Notes under the pieces: model-generated | What the model saw: the letters and a program-made list of their open reading frames with translations, nothing else | Databases searched by the model: none | What the model was told of the DNA's origin: nothing | DNA from: Streptomyces sp. CBMA123 | GTDB taxonomy: Bacteria; Actinomycetota; Actinomycetes; Streptomycetales; Streptomycetaceae | NCBI RefSeq assembly: GCF_014596465.1 | Contig: NZ_MECK01000013.1 | Coordinates: 19,746 to 83,745, forward strand | Direction: 5' to 3' | Length of the DNA: 64,000 nt | Part shown: positions 37,636-47,230 of the stretch, piece after piece | How positions within the stretch are numbered: position 1 is the first letter of the stretch | How the letters are laid out: each line of letters starts with the position of its first letter | Made by a program: the position numbers and the translations under genes

Positions 37636-38203
37636 GGCTCCGACCATACGGCGTACGGGCGGGTCCGCCGTCGGCCCGTGGGAGGGCCCGTCCTCCGTCC
37701 GCGGGAGTACGCGCCCTGGTCGCGCGGGGGCAGGCGGGGAGCGCCGCCGGGCCGGGGGTGCAGCGCCGGTGCCCCGAGCGCCTCGTCCCCCAGTGCCCCC
37801 GCGGCGCCCGCGCTCCTGGAAGCCGACGATCCGCAGGAAGGTCCCGGTGTCGTCCGCGTGGTTGCTGCCGCTCACGCCGAAGGTGCGGCGGTCAGGGCCC
37901 ACCGCCGGGATGTCGGAAGGCCGCCACTCGCGGGTGACGGCCTTCCGCTGCCTTCTCGGGGCCCCGGCAGCGTACCGCCGGCCTCGGACACCGGCCTGGA
38001 ACCCCCGACTACGCCGCCGCTTTCTCAACCGGGTCGTCGGCGTGTCCGGCTACGGGCCTCGACCCGGTCCTCGACCGGCAGGCCTGCCCAGTACTCGTCG
38101 AAATATCCCGTTGCCGGGTGCGACCGGACCCGGCGCTCCCCGGCCGCCACCGTCACGCCCAGTTCTCCGCCGGTGTTGGTCCTGGATTTCGGCGCGCTGG
38201 CTG
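37636..38203. other. Non-coding stretch
   Basis: About 570 bp. A minus-strand segment (TFGVSGSNHADDTGTFLRIV) near 37810-37870 looks protein-like but has no start, stop or family that I can identify. Confidence 0.35.
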
Positions 38204-39412
38204 CTAGAGGCCGCCGGTGTTGAGCAGGCGGTTGGGAGAGGTCTTACTGACGGCGGCTAGGACATTCTTGGTGGACTGTTCGGCCAGCCAGAGCCGGACG
38301 GTGGTGGTGCTGGCTTCGGGGTGGAGCTGCTTGTAGAGGGCGGCCACGCCGGCGACGTGGGGGGCGGCCTGGGACGTGCCGCTTTGGACTGTGCTGCCGC
38401 CGCCGAGTTTGGCAGAGGTGATGTCTCCTCCGGGGGCGTACATCCATACGCACGGGCCGAAGTTGCTGCTGTCTCGCTCGGTGTCGTCGATGTTGGTGGA
38501 GCCGATGGCCATGCTGCGTTCTGCGCTGGCGGGGGAGCGGTCGCAGGCGTCGGTGGCTCCGTTGCCGGCTGACACGGTGGGCGGGATGCCTTGTTCGGCG
38601 AGTCTGTTGGCGGCCTCGTTGATCAATTGTGAGGCGGGGGCGCCGATGGAGATGTTTGTGACGGCGGGTTGTTGGCCGTGCAGGGCGACCCAGTCCATTC
38701 CGGCGATCAGGTCCGCGGAGTCGCCGGCGTTGCTGCAGTCGAGGACGCGCACGGCGATCAGGTTGACCTTCGGGGCGACGCCGTACGTCGTTCCGCCGAC
38801 GATGCCGGCGACATGGGTGCCGTGGCCATGGCAGTCCTGGCCGTTGCGACCGTCGGGGATCGCGTCGAAGCCCGGTTCGGCGCGGCCTTTGAATTCGGGA
38901 TGAGAGAAGTCGATGCCGCTGTCGATGATGTAGGCGTTCACCCCCGCTCCGGTCGCGGTGGTGGTGTATTGGCCGTCGAGGGGAAGCTTGCGCTGGTCGA
39001 TGCGGTCCAGGCCCCAGCTGGCCGCCGCTGCCCGGATTCCGCGCGGCTCCGTGTCGGAGGGGTCCGCGCGGACGACAGAGACTTCTTCGACCGCCCGCAC
39101 CCCCGGATACCGGCGCACGCTCTCCACCTGCGCCGGGGTGAGGGTCGCGGAGAAGCCGTTCAACACGCGGGTGAAGGTCTTCTCCGCGGCGATGTCCGGC
39201 AGGGAGCGGGTGACGGTGATGGGGGAAGTGCTGTTGTCGAGGGCGACGATGTAGCGGCCCGGGACCGCCTCCTCCGAGCGCAGGAGCGGGGCGGTGACCG
39301 GCGTACTCGTACCCGCCGAGGCGGGGGTGGCGACGGACGGCCCGGTGACGATTAGAGCCAGCGGGCAGGACGAACAGAACGGGACGCGCCGGCGCGCAGC
39401 AGGGTCTGCCAC
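38204..39412 (-). CDS. Secreted subtilisin-like serine protease (S8 family)
   Basis: A 402-residue S8 peptidase with an inhibitor I9-type propeptide ([13 protein letters not shown]...[12 protein letters not shown]) and a catalytic domain. The triad is Asp164 in IIDSGID, His197 in GHGTHVAG and Ser347 in [12 protein letters not shown], with oxyanion Asn in SAGNGA. The Ser motif has Gln where Met is usual. Cys pairs (QDCHGH, VLDCSN, DACDRS) suggest disulphides. GTG at 39412 gives a plausible signal ([23 protein letters not shown] cleavage). No ribosome site stands out and longer in-frame starts exist, so the amino end is uncertain. Confidence 0.85.
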   Translation of the reverse strand: MADPAARRRVPFCSSCPLALIVTGPSVATPASAGTSTPVTAPLLRSEEAVPGRYIVALDNSTSPITVTRSLPDIAAEKTFTRVLNGFSATLTPAQVESVRRYPGVRAVEEVSVVRADPSDTEPRGIRAAAASWGLDRIDQRKLPLDGQYTTTATGAGVNAYIIDSGIDFSHPEFKGRAEPGFDAIPDGRNGQDCHGHGTHVAGIVGGTTYGVAPKVNLIAVRVLDCSNAGDSADLIAGMDWVALHGQQPAVTNISIGAPASQLINEAANRLAEQGIPPTVSAGNGATDACDRSPASAERSMAIGSTNIDDTERDSSNFGPCVWMYAPGGDITSAKLGGGSTVQSGTSQAAPHVAGVAALYKQLHPEASTTTVRLWLAEQSTKNVLAAVSKTSPNRLLNTGGL

Positions 39413-39707
39413 AGCAGCTGGAACAGCTCGTCGTCCATCGGGGGCGAGGGAAGGCGGCGTCGCCCACCTCTCCCACCCTTCACAAGGCTGGCGGTCGTTG
39501 GTCGTCCCCACCCGGTCCGTGAACGCCCCGGCCGGCTGAGGAGCACACCAGACCCGGTGGCGACAGGTCGGCCCGTTGTGGCGAGGCGGGGGCTCCGCTG
39601 GTCAGCCTGCCGGAGCACACGGGCTCCGTACGGAGTGAAGGGAGCACTGGGGCGGCGCGCAGCAGCCGACGCGCGCCGCCGGGGGTGGTCGGACGGGCCG
39701 GGTGCAG

Positions 39708-40150
39708 TCATTCGCGCAGCCCTCGCCGCACCCGCCGGCGGAGTCGGCCGGTGGGGGTGAGTTCGAGGAACTCCACCTCGGCCCGCGGCTCAGGGCACAC
39801 GAACCGCACCTCGATGCCGCGCGGCAGCGGCGAGATGGGAGTGGACAGGCAGCGCAGCACAGCGGGTCTCGGCGAGGATGACCCGGTTCCACTCGGGGTC
39901 AGGGTCAGCCCTCCGGCAGGAGACTGCAGCCGGAGGAGTCCATCGACCAACGCAGGTCGTAGTCGCGGTGGTCCGCCCAGGGCGCGGCCAGCCTCAGCAG
40001 CACATCCCACAGCACCCGGGCGCGCTCCTTCGCCTTCTCGCTGACTGGCGGGTGCGGCACGCTTCCCGCGCAGTCGGCGGCGGCGCGCAGTGCCGCCGCG
40101 ATCCGCTCGGAGCTCTCGTCGCCGAAGTGCGCCCACCCTCGGCACCGACC
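39708..40150 (-). pseudogene. Degraded hypothetical genes cut by the IS6 relic
   Basis: Two protein-like tails on the minus strand. One, starting at the IS6 break, reads WAHFGDESSERIAAALRAAA and WDVLLRLAAPWADHRDYDLR, with a stop at 39905. A second reads PRGIEVRFVCPEPRAEVEFL to a stop at 39708, with a frameshift near its start. Neither family is recognised. Confidence 0.4.
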
Positions 40151-40540
40151 GGGTCCTCTTCATCAGCTTCTTGAAGAAACGCCTGGCCGCGGCGGTGTCC
40201 CGTCGGCTCTGCACGAGGATGTCGAGCACGTTCCCATCGGCGTCCACCGCCCGCCACAGGTACTTCCGCTCACCGTTGATCTTGACGAAGACCTCGTCCA
40301 GGTGCCACTTGTCGCCAGGCCTCGGGTGCCGGCGGCGCAGGGCGTTGGCGTAGGACTGACCGAACTTCAGGCACCAGCGGCGCACGCTCTCGTACGAGAC
40401 GATCACGCCGCGTTCGAGCATCAGCTCCTCGGCCTCGCGAAAGCTGAGCGGGAAGCGGAAGTACAGCCACACGCAGTGCGAGATGACCTCCACCGGGTAC
40501 CGGTGGCCCCCTGTATGACGGCAGCGTGGTCGTCACGAGT
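40140..40540 (-). pseudogene. IS6-family transposase relic
   Basis: The amino two-thirds of an IS6-type transposase: SHCVWLYFRFPLSFREAEEL, ERGVIVSYESVRRWCLKFGQ, WHLDEVFVKINGERKYLWRA (first catalytic Asp), VQSRRDTAAARRFFKKLMKR. The start is in another frame (TTTLPSYRG) and the sequence breaks off at about 40140, before the second Asp and the Glu, so it is inactive. Confidence 0.85.
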
Positions 40541-40559
40541 GATCCCCTCCCGACAGGTC

Positions 40560-40893
40560 CAATCCCGAGATCATCCCGCACCCGCCAGCCAACGTGACAA
40601 TGCCTCCGTCGGAAGTCCGGCGCCAGCACCGTCGGAGCGAACCCCTCCCGCCAGTGCGGCACCGCCGACCCGGGAACCGCTGCGGCGACCGGCCCCGGCC
40701 GCTCACCGTCCACCACGGCCCGTGGCACTTCCCCGCCTCCGGGAGACTCCGCCAGGGCCTCGCCCACGGTCTCGCGGGTGATCACGAACCGCTCCCACAC
40801 CGCCTCGACCTCCCGCAGCTCGACCTGAAAGGGCCTCCACCCGCTGCCGGGCGGCGCGTTCGCGTTCCTCAACAACCCCATCACTGACGGCAT
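40560..40893 (-). pseudogene. Truncated hypothetical gene beside the IS6 relic
   Basis: A short amino-terminal piece (PSVMGLLRN, then VELREVEAVWERFVITRETV) resembles the start of helical Streptomyces proteins found near insertion sequences, then degenerates before the IS6 relic. Recognition is tentative. Confidence 0.3.
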
Positions 40894-41278
40894 CCCGGCA
40901 CCTCCACCGAAGAGACGGCACGGCGCCTCACCCTTGCCGCCGAAACACCGGCCCTATCCCTGACCAGCCAGAACGCACCCATCACTCCGGAAAGACAACG
41001 GCCGATTTTCAGGTCATATCGACGTTGAAACCGCGTCAGGTCATTGAGCTCGTCACGGCGATCCGATCGAGCCACCCACCCAGATGGCAACGGCACTGCG
41101 GGTGGTGGCGTCGGGAGCCGACCTTCCGACCCCGTCCCACGGCGCGACCTGCCGCTGTCATGACATCCGCTTCGGGACTCAGTCAGCAGAGAGGCCCTGC
41201 GCCTGTCGGTCGCACTCGATCCGAGATGACCGGAACCGTCTGCCAATTTCTGGCCAACTCGGCTTTAAAATAAGTTAC

Positions 41279-41307
41279 TTGACTTTGATCGGTCCACTAT
41301 CTAGCGT
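41279..41307 (+). promoter_or_regulatory. Sigma-HrdB-like promoter of the NRPS operon
   Basis: TTGACT (41279-41284), a 17-bp spacer and TAGCGT (41302-41307) fit the Streptomyces vegetative consensus TTGAC-17/18-TAGRRT with one mismatch. Transcription from about 41314 would leave a 130-nt leader before the asparagine synthetase gene. The rest of 40894-41443 holds no gene. Confidence 0.65.
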
Positions 41308-41443
41308 TCCGCAAGGACGTCGATCAACTTCGAAGGATCCCTACCCGGCCAGTCGGTCAACGCTCCATACGACGCCGGGAGTTCAGCGCACTGCCAGCCC
41401 CAGTCATCCTGCCAGCCAGCGCAATCAGGGAGTTTGTGAACTC

Positions 41444-43312
41444 ATGTGTGGCCTCTGCGGATTCGTCATGCCCGAAGGTGGCGCCGAGCCGCCGGACGGA
41501 ACTCTCGGCGAGATGCAGCGGGAACTCCGCCACCGCGGACCGGATTCATTCGGCGAACACGTGGCCGAACTCATCGGATTCGGCTTCGCGCGCCTGGGAA
41601 TCATGGACCCCGACGGTGGCGAGCAGCCCGTGTACAGCGAGGATCAGAGTGTCGTCGCCATGACCACCGGGGAAATCTACAATCACGCCGAGTTGCGCCG
41701 CCGGCTCACCGCGCGCGGCCACACGCTCAAGAACCGGTGCGACACAGAGGTGGTGCCACATCTCTACGAAGAATACGGCACGGATTTCGTCGAACACCTC
41801 GATGGCCAGTTCGCCGTGGTGCTGTACGACCGTCGCCAACGTCTCTTCCTGGCCGCCCGGGACCATTTCGGCGTTGTGCCACTCTTCTATGCCTACGAAC
41901 AGAGAACACTCGTCTTCGGATCCGAGATCAAGGCCCTCCTGCGACATCCGGTGGTGCGACGCGAGGTGGACCCCGTCGGGCTCGACCAGGTCCTGACCCT
42001 TCCCGGTCTGGTGAGTCCACGCACCATGTTCAAGGGGGTGCGCAGCGTTCCGCCCGGCACGATCGTGACGTCCAGGAACGGCGAAGCGCCTCGGGAACAC
42101 CGCTACTGGGATCTTGCCTATCCACGCGCGGACGAGCCTCCGGAGCGGCACAGCGACCGCTACTACGTCAATCGCCTGGAAGAGCTCCTGGTGAGCTCGG
42201 TGGAGAAGCGGCTGCAATCCGACGTCGGGGTCGGGCTCTATCTGAGCGGCGGACTGGATTCCTCGCTGATCGGCGCGATCATGCGATCGAAGTTGCCGAA
42301 TGCGGACATCCCCTCCTTCTCTGCGGCCTTCCCCGAACGCGAACTGTCCGAAGCGCGGCACCAGCGGCTGATGAGTCGCAGCCTGGGCACCACCCACCAT
42401 GAGCGCTTCATCCACGGGGACGACATCGCGGAGCGGCTCACCAGCGTGATCCGGCACACAGAGTGTCCGTTGAAGGAGTCGTTCGACACGGCGGCCTTCG
42501 CCCTCTCGGAGACGGCCCGACGCCACGGGGTGAAGGTGGTCCTCACCGGGCAGGGCGCCGATGAACTCTTCGGCGGGTACATCGGATACCGGTTCGACCA
42601 GGTGCGGAGCAGCCAGCGTCGAGGTGTCGACCAGTTGAGCGAGGCCAGGCTGCGGGCCCGAGCGTGGGGTGACGAGAACTTCTTCTACGAGGGCGACGAC
42701 GTCGCGTTCCGGGCTACCAAGAAGTGGCTCTATGCGGACGGCCTCGTCGAGGACGAGCCCGACATCGACTGCATGGCGCACCCGCTGGTGGACGTGGAAC
42801 GCCTGGCCGGGCTGAGCAATCTGCACCGTCGTTCCTACCTGGACCTCAAACTCCGCCTCGCCGACCACCTGTTGGGCGACCACGGGGACCGCATGGCCTT
42901 CGCCAATTCGGTGGAGTCCCGGCACCCGTTCCTGGATCGCGAACTGGTGGACTTCATGGCCACCGTCCCGGAGGACCTGAAACTGCACGAGCTGGAGGAG
43001 AAGTACCTCCTCAAGAAGGTGGCCCGCTCGTGGATTCCGGATTCCATCATCGACCGCGAGAAGTTCGGTTTCACTGCTCCGGGAAGCCCGCACCTGCTTC
43101 GTCAGCAGAATGATTTCATCACCTCCCTGCTCGATCCCGACCGGATCAAGGCCGACGGCTACTTCGATCCGGCCTCGGTCGCCCAGCTCGTGGAGTCCTA
43201 TTCACAGCCGGGGTTCAGAATCAACGTGCCGTTCGAAAAGGATCTCCTGATGACGGTGATCACCTTCAACGTCTTCCTTGACGTCTACGACCTGCCACGT
43301 AGGGGGAATTGA
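41444..43312 (+). CDS. Asparagine synthetase (glutamine-hydrolysing) homologue
   Basis: A 622-residue AsnB-type amidotransferase. The amino-terminal glutaminase domain begins MCGLCGF, so Cys2 is the nucleophile. It continues with LRHRGPDSFGEHV and TTGEIYNH. The synthetase domain carries LYLSGGLDSSLIGA (pyrophosphate loop) and GQGADELFGGY. The enzyme makes an amide from a carboxylate with glutamine and ATP. In biosynthetic clusters, relatives often amidate an intermediate or close a ring. ATG at 41444 is required to leave Cys at position 2. It is the first gene of the operon, and its TGA overlaps the next ATG. A link to the peptide pathway is inferred from the operon. Confidence 0.9.
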   Translation: MCGLCGFVMPEGGAEPPDGTLGEMQRELRHRGPDSFGEHVAELIGFGFARLGIMDPDGGEQPVYSEDQSVVAMTTGEIYNHAELRRRLTARGHTLKNRCDTEVVPHLYEEYGTDFVEHLDGQFAVVLYDRRQRLFLAARDHFGVVPLFYAYEQRTLVFGSEIKALLRHPVVRREVDPVGLDQVLTLPGLVSPRTMFKGVRSVPPGTIVTSRNGEAPREHRYWDLAYPRADEPPERHSDRYYVNRLEELLVSSVEKRLQSDVGVGLYLSGGLDSSLIGAIMRSKLPNADIPSFSAAFPERELSEARHQRLMSRSLGTTHHERFIHGDDIAERLTSVIRHTECPLKESFDTAAFALSETARRHGVKVVLTGQGADELFGGYIGYRFDQVRSSQRRGVDQLSEARLRARAWGDENFFYEGDDVAFRATKKWLYADGLVEDEPDIDCMAHPLVDVERLAGLSNLHRRSYLDLKLRLADHLLGDHGDRMAFANSVESRHPFLDRELVDFMATVPEDLKLHELEEKYLLKKVARSWIPDSIIDREKFGFTAPGSPHLLRQQNDFITSLLDPDRIKADGYFDPASVAQLVESYSQPGFRINVPFEKDLLMTVITFNVFLDVYDLPRRGN

Positions 43313-45096
43313 TGACTGCTCCACTCGAGGGCCCCGTCATCGTGGGCATCTCCGCACACTTTCACGATTCGGCCTGTGCCGTGATGGTCGGTGGGCGGCT
43401 GATCGCCGCAGCGCACGAGGAGCGGTTCACCCGCCGGAAGCAGGACCCAGGTATCCCCCGGGAGGCGCTCCGGCACTGCCTGCGGGAGGCCGGACTCACC
43501 ATTGCGGACGTCGACTGCATCGCTTACTACGAGGACCCGGCGAAGAAACTCGACCGGCAACTCTGGACGGCGCTTCCCGACGTCCCAGAAACGGGGCCCC
43601 ACGCACTGTTCCGGTTCGACGCGGACCGCCCCCGCCGGGAGATACGCGAAGTACTGGGATTCGACGGCCCCGTGGAGATCGTCGAGCACCACCTCTCGCA
43701 CGCGGCCAGCGCCTACTACTTCTCGGGGTTCGAGGACTCCGCCGTTCTCACCGTGGACGCCGTGGGCGAATGGGCCACCACCACCTGGGGCCGCGGCACC
43801 GGGGCGGACCTCGACCTCCTGGACGAGGTCGAATTCCCGCATTCACTGGGCCTTCTCTACAGCACGATCACCGGGCACCTCGGCTTCGAGGTGAACGAAG
43901 GCGAGTACAAGGTGATGGGCCTCGCCCCCTACGGCGTTCCCCGCTATGCCGACCGGGTGCGCGAACTGATCGACGTGACCGCCGACGGGAAGTTCTCGCT
44001 CGACCTCTCCTACTTCGACTTCCGCAACCCCGCGGGCATGGGGTCCGAGCGGCTCGCCGAACTGCTCGGCCTGCCTCCCCGGATGCCGGAGTCCGAAATC
44101 GAGCAGGCCCACTGCGATCTCGCCCGCAGCATCCAGACCGTCACCGAGGAGACGCTGCTCGCCCTGGCCCACCGGGCCCGGCGCCTCGTGCCGAGCGACA
44201 ACCTCTGCATGGCCGGCGGCGTTGCCCTGAACGTTGTCGCCGTCCGGCGGATCGTCGAGGAGGGGCCGTTCCGCGACGTCTTCGTCCAGCCCGCAGCGGG
44301 AGACGCGGGAGGCAGCCTCGGCGCCGCCGCCGTCGCCCACCGCAGGCTCACCGGCCAGCGCCCGTCCTCCGAGCGCATGCGGACCGCGCTGCTTGGCGGG
44401 GCCGTCCCGCCCTCGGACGTGGCGAGGAAGCTCCGGGCCGCCGGTACCGACGGGTTCCTCGACTTCACCGACCGAGAACCGGAGCTGCTCGCGGCGGTCG
44501 CCGAAAGGCTGGCCGCAGGCAAGGTGATCGGCTGGGTCCACGGACGGATGGAGTTCGGTCCGCGTGCCCTCGGCGGGCGCTCGATCCTGGCGGACCCGCG
44601 GGGCGCCGATACCCGGGACCGGATCAACGCCTCGGTGAAGATGCGCGAAGGCTTCCGTCCCTTCGCGCCCGCGGTCCTCGCGGAGCGCGCGGCGGAACAC
44701 TTCCGGCTGGACCACGAGTCGCCGTTCATGCTGGAGACCTGCGAGGTGGTGTCCCCGCTCGACCTGCCGGCCATTACGCACGTCGACCGGTCCGCCCGGG
44801 TGCAGACCGTCACCGAGGAGGCTAACGGCCGGTTCTACCGGCTCATCAAGGCGTTCGATGAACGGACCGGCTGCCCGATCCTCCTCAACACGTCCTTCAA
44901 CTTGCGCGGAGAACCCATCGTGTGGACACCGGAGGACGCCCTCCTGTGCTTCCTGCGCTCCGCCATCGACTGCCTGGTCCTGGAGGACTTCGTGATCGAC
45001 CGCGAGGCACTGCCCGAGGTGTGGCGCACGTGGTTCGAGAACACCCGGCCGTCTCGTGGATCCGCCGTCAGCGACACCGTCTACACACTTCTGTAG
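43312..45096 (+). CDS. Carbamoyltransferase (NodU/CmcH/TobZ family)
   Basis: A 594-residue carbamoyltransferase. The amino-terminal kinase-like domain shows GISAHFHDSACAVMVGGRLI, HHLSHAASAYYFSGF, DAVGEWATT and GLLYSTITGHLGF. A YrdC-like carboxyl domain has HGRMEFGPRALGGRSILADP, RINASVKMREGFRPFAPAV and LLNTSFNLRGEPIV. These enzymes form carbamoyladenylate from carbamoyl phosphate and ATP and move the carbamoyl group to a hydroxyl. An acceptor such as a Ser-like residue on the product is plausible. Start ATG at 43312 overlaps the upstream TGA (TGATG), so translation is coupled. Confidence 0.92.
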   Translation: MTAPLEGPVIVGISAHFHDSACAVMVGGRLIAAAHEERFTRRKQDPGIPREALRHCLREAGLTIADVDCIAYYEDPAKKLDRQLWTALPDVPETGPHALFRFDADRPRREIREVLGFDGPVEIVEHHLSHAASAYYFSGFEDSAVLTVDAVGEWATTTWGRGTGADLDLLDEVEFPHSLGLLYSTITGHLGFEVNEGEYKVMGLAPYGVPRYADRVRELIDVTADGKFSLDLSYFDFRNPAGMGSERLAELLGLPPRMPESEIEQAHCDLARSIQTVTEETLLALAHRARRLVPSDNLCMAGGVALNVVAVRRIVEEGPFRDVFVQPAAGDAGGSLGAAAVAHRRLTGQRPSSERMRTALLGGAVPPSDVARKLRAAGTDGFLDFTDREPELLAAVAERLAAGKVIGWVHGRMEFGPRALGGRSILADPRGADTRDRINASVKMREGFRPFAPAVLAERAAEHFRLDHESPFMLETCEVVSPLDLPAITHVDRSARVQTVTEEANGRFYRLIKAFDERTGCPILLNTSFNLRGEPIVWTPEDALLCFLRSAIDCLVLEDFVIDREALPEVWRTWFENTRPSRGSAVSDTVYTLL

Positions 45097-45107
45097 GGGC
45101 CTCTCCG

Positions 45108-47168
45108 ATGTCGATGGACAAGATGAACCGCACCTATGCCCGCCGTCTCGGACAGCTACTGGCCTCGGACGACGGAGCCGCTGTCCTGGCCCTGCTGCAG
45201 GCGCTCCGCGCCGATGCCGGCGGCGTCGAGGACTGTCCGCTCCCCGAGGTGGAGGCGGGAACCGTCGCCGTCTGGCGGCGCAGTGGAGAGGACTACGTCC
45301 GCACCCGGGAGAGTCGCGACGACTGGCGGTACTGGGCCGATCTCGATCGGCTCCCGCTGCGACCCGGGCACCGGCGCGTCGTGCTGCTCGGCGAGTCCGC
45401 CGCCCGGGGCTACTTCTACGACCCCACGACCAACCTTGCCGAGCTGCTCGGCGAGTGCTTCGAGCAGGTCCCCGGGACGCGGGACGTGGACGTCGTGGAC
45501 CTGGCGCGCACCAACGCCACCTGGGGCCAACTGGTGCGCGCCCTCACTGAGGCGGCCGATCTCGAGCCGGAAGCACTGGTCTTGTTCGCCGGCAACAACT
45601 GGGCGACCATCGACCTGTCGCCGCGCCAGTTCCACGAGCTCGCCGAGGCGGTGCGCACCGGCGGATACCCAGCCGCCCGTCTGCTGTTCCAGCGCTACGT
45701 GCTGGAGCACGCCCGTCACGTGCTGCGTGCTCTCGCCACGGTCGCCGCGGGCCTCGGGGCGGCCGTCACCCTGGTCATCCCCGAGTTCAACCTCGCCGAC
45801 TGGGAGGAGGAGCGGTCACTGCTCTGCCCGGTCCTGCCGGGACAGTCCACAGCGGAGTGGATGGACCTGCGCCAGCGCGCCCAACAGGCGCTGGACAGTG
45901 GGGACACCGCAGCGGCAGCAGCGGCAGCACGGGCGATGACGGAGCTGGACCAGGGCGCCAGCCCGGTGAGCCAACGGCTGCTCGCCGCGGCCCTGCTCAA
46001 GATGGATCCGCAGGGCGCGGAGCAGGCTCTCGTAGCCGCCAAAGAGGCCCCGGTGGGGATCTTCGCCGCCCACTCCCCGCGCATCCTGTCGGCGGTCCAG
46101 GAGGAGATGCGGCGCGCCTGCGACGAGTACGGGTTCACCCGGGTCGACCTCGCCCGGGAGTTCCGCTCGGCTGCGGCGGGTGCCACGCCGGACCGGCGCT
46201 TCTTCATGGACTACTGCCATCTCAGCCTCGAGGGACTCACGCTCACGGCCTCCGCCGTGGTATCACGCCTCGCCCCGTCCCTCGGCGGCGAGGAGACGCC
46301 CGCCGATCGGCTGGCCGCCGGTCTCACCGTGCCGGCGCCCGGCGTCCAGGCGGTGGCACACTTCCTGGCCGCCGTGCACAACGCGCATTACGGCCAGCCC
46401 ACCGAGGTCCTGCGGTACCACCTGGAGACCGCGCTGGCCTTCGACGACGGCATCGCCGAGCGCTTGCGCGACTACCTCGACTACCAGAGCAGGTCGGGCC
46501 CGCACTGGATGTGCCGCAGTTACGCCGCCTCCGCATCGGTCCCGCAGCTCGCCCGGTACCTCCAGGCCGGGGACACCCGGCTGTCCGGCAAGCTCGCCGA
46601 CCACGCGCTGCGCGACGTGATGGTCGAACTCCTCGAACGACGAGGTGTTCGGGTCGAGGACGAATACCGGAAGCTGCTGATCTCGGAGCAGGCCGGCCCC
46701 AGGGTGGACCTGCTGGCCGACGTGGTCCGGGCCGCCACGTTCCGGGAACGGCTGGGCTTCGGCTTCGGACCCGCGCGGGCACACCTCGTCGCGCTGGACA
46801 CGGTGAGCGGCTTCTACCCGGTGCTCGCACGGCCACAGGACGTCCGGTTGGAGGCGACCTGGCGGCTGCCCGGGGTGGAGGAGCGCTCGCTCCCGGTCAC
46901 CGTGGAGGTCAACAGTGAGGCGGTGGCGGTGGTGGACGTCAGCGGCCACTGGACCACCGCCCGCATCATGGTGCCGGCCCGGTGCTGGCGGACAGGGGTC
47001 AACTCGGTCCGCGTCCTCTGGCCGCTGTGCCCGTCCGACGGCGAGCAGCTGCTGGAGGCCGGGGCCAGGGCCCTGGAGCGTGGAGAAGCGCCCGACAGCC
47101 TCCCCGCCTACGGCCACCTCCACGCGTTCACCGCCTCCTGCACCACCGGGGCTCCACAGGAACTCTGA
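45108..47168 (+). CDS. SGNH/GDSL-hydrolase-like protein with carboxyl extension
   Basis: A 686-residue protein. An SGNH-like domain is indicated by LLGESAARGYFYDP (Ser97, GES instead of GDS), FAGNNW (Asn163) and DYCHLSLEG (Asp368, His371), the expected order of blocks I, III and V. The long gap between blocks holds an Ala/Gln-rich helical insert (about residues 245-330). Residues 400-686 form an unrecognised domain. Catalysis could be ester hydrolysis or acyl transfer on a pathway intermediate. ATG 45108 has AGGGGC upstream; ATGs at 45114 and 45123 are alternatives. Its TGA overlaps the start of a 20-codon frame (TGATG). Confidence 0.65.
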   Translation: MSMDKMNRTYARRLGQLLASDDGAAVLALLQALRADAGGVEDCPLPEVEAGTVAVWRRSGEDYVRTRESRDDWRYWADLDRLPLRPGHRRVVLLGESAARGYFYDPTTNLAELLGECFEQVPGTRDVDVVDLARTNATWGQLVRALTEAADLEPEALVLFAGNNWATIDLSPRQFHELAEAVRTGGYPAARLLFQRYVLEHARHVLRALATVAAGLGAAVTLVIPEFNLADWEEERSLLCPVLPGQSTAEWMDLRQRAQQALDSGDTAAAAAAARAMTELDQGASPVSQRLLAAALLKMDPQGAEQALVAAKEAPVGIFAAHSPRILSAVQEEMRRACDEYGFTRVDLAREFRSAAAGATPDRRFFMDYCHLSLEGLTLTASAVVSRLAPSLGGEETPADRLAAGLTVPAPGVQAVAHFLAAVHNAHYGQPTEVLRYHLETALAFDDGIAERLRDYLDYQSRSGPHWMCRSYAASASVPQLARYLQAGDTRLSGKLADHALRDVMVELLERRGVRVEDEYRKLLISEQAGPRVDLLADVVRAATFRERLGFGFGPARAHLVALDTVSGFYPVLARPQDVRLEATWRLPGVEERSLPVTVEVNSEAVAVVDVSGHWTTARIMVPARCWRTGVNSVRVLWPLCPSDGEQLLEAGARALERGEAPDSLPAYGHLHAFTASCTTGAPQEL

Positions 47169-47230
47169 TGACCCGCACGGGTGCCCCCGCAACACCCTCT
47201 CCCGCCTTCGGAAACTGGAGTGTCAGATGA
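47168..47230 (+). CDS. 20-residue bridging frame upstream of the NRPS gene
   Basis: ATG at 47168 overlaps the SGNH gene's TGA, and its own TGA overlaps the NRPS ATG at 47227 (ATGA). The peptide would be MTRTGAPATPSPAFGNWSVR. It fills the gap exactly, so ribosomes could be handed from one large gene to the next. Whether the peptide has a function is unknown. Confidence 0.45.
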   Translation: MTRTGAPATPSPAFGNWSVR

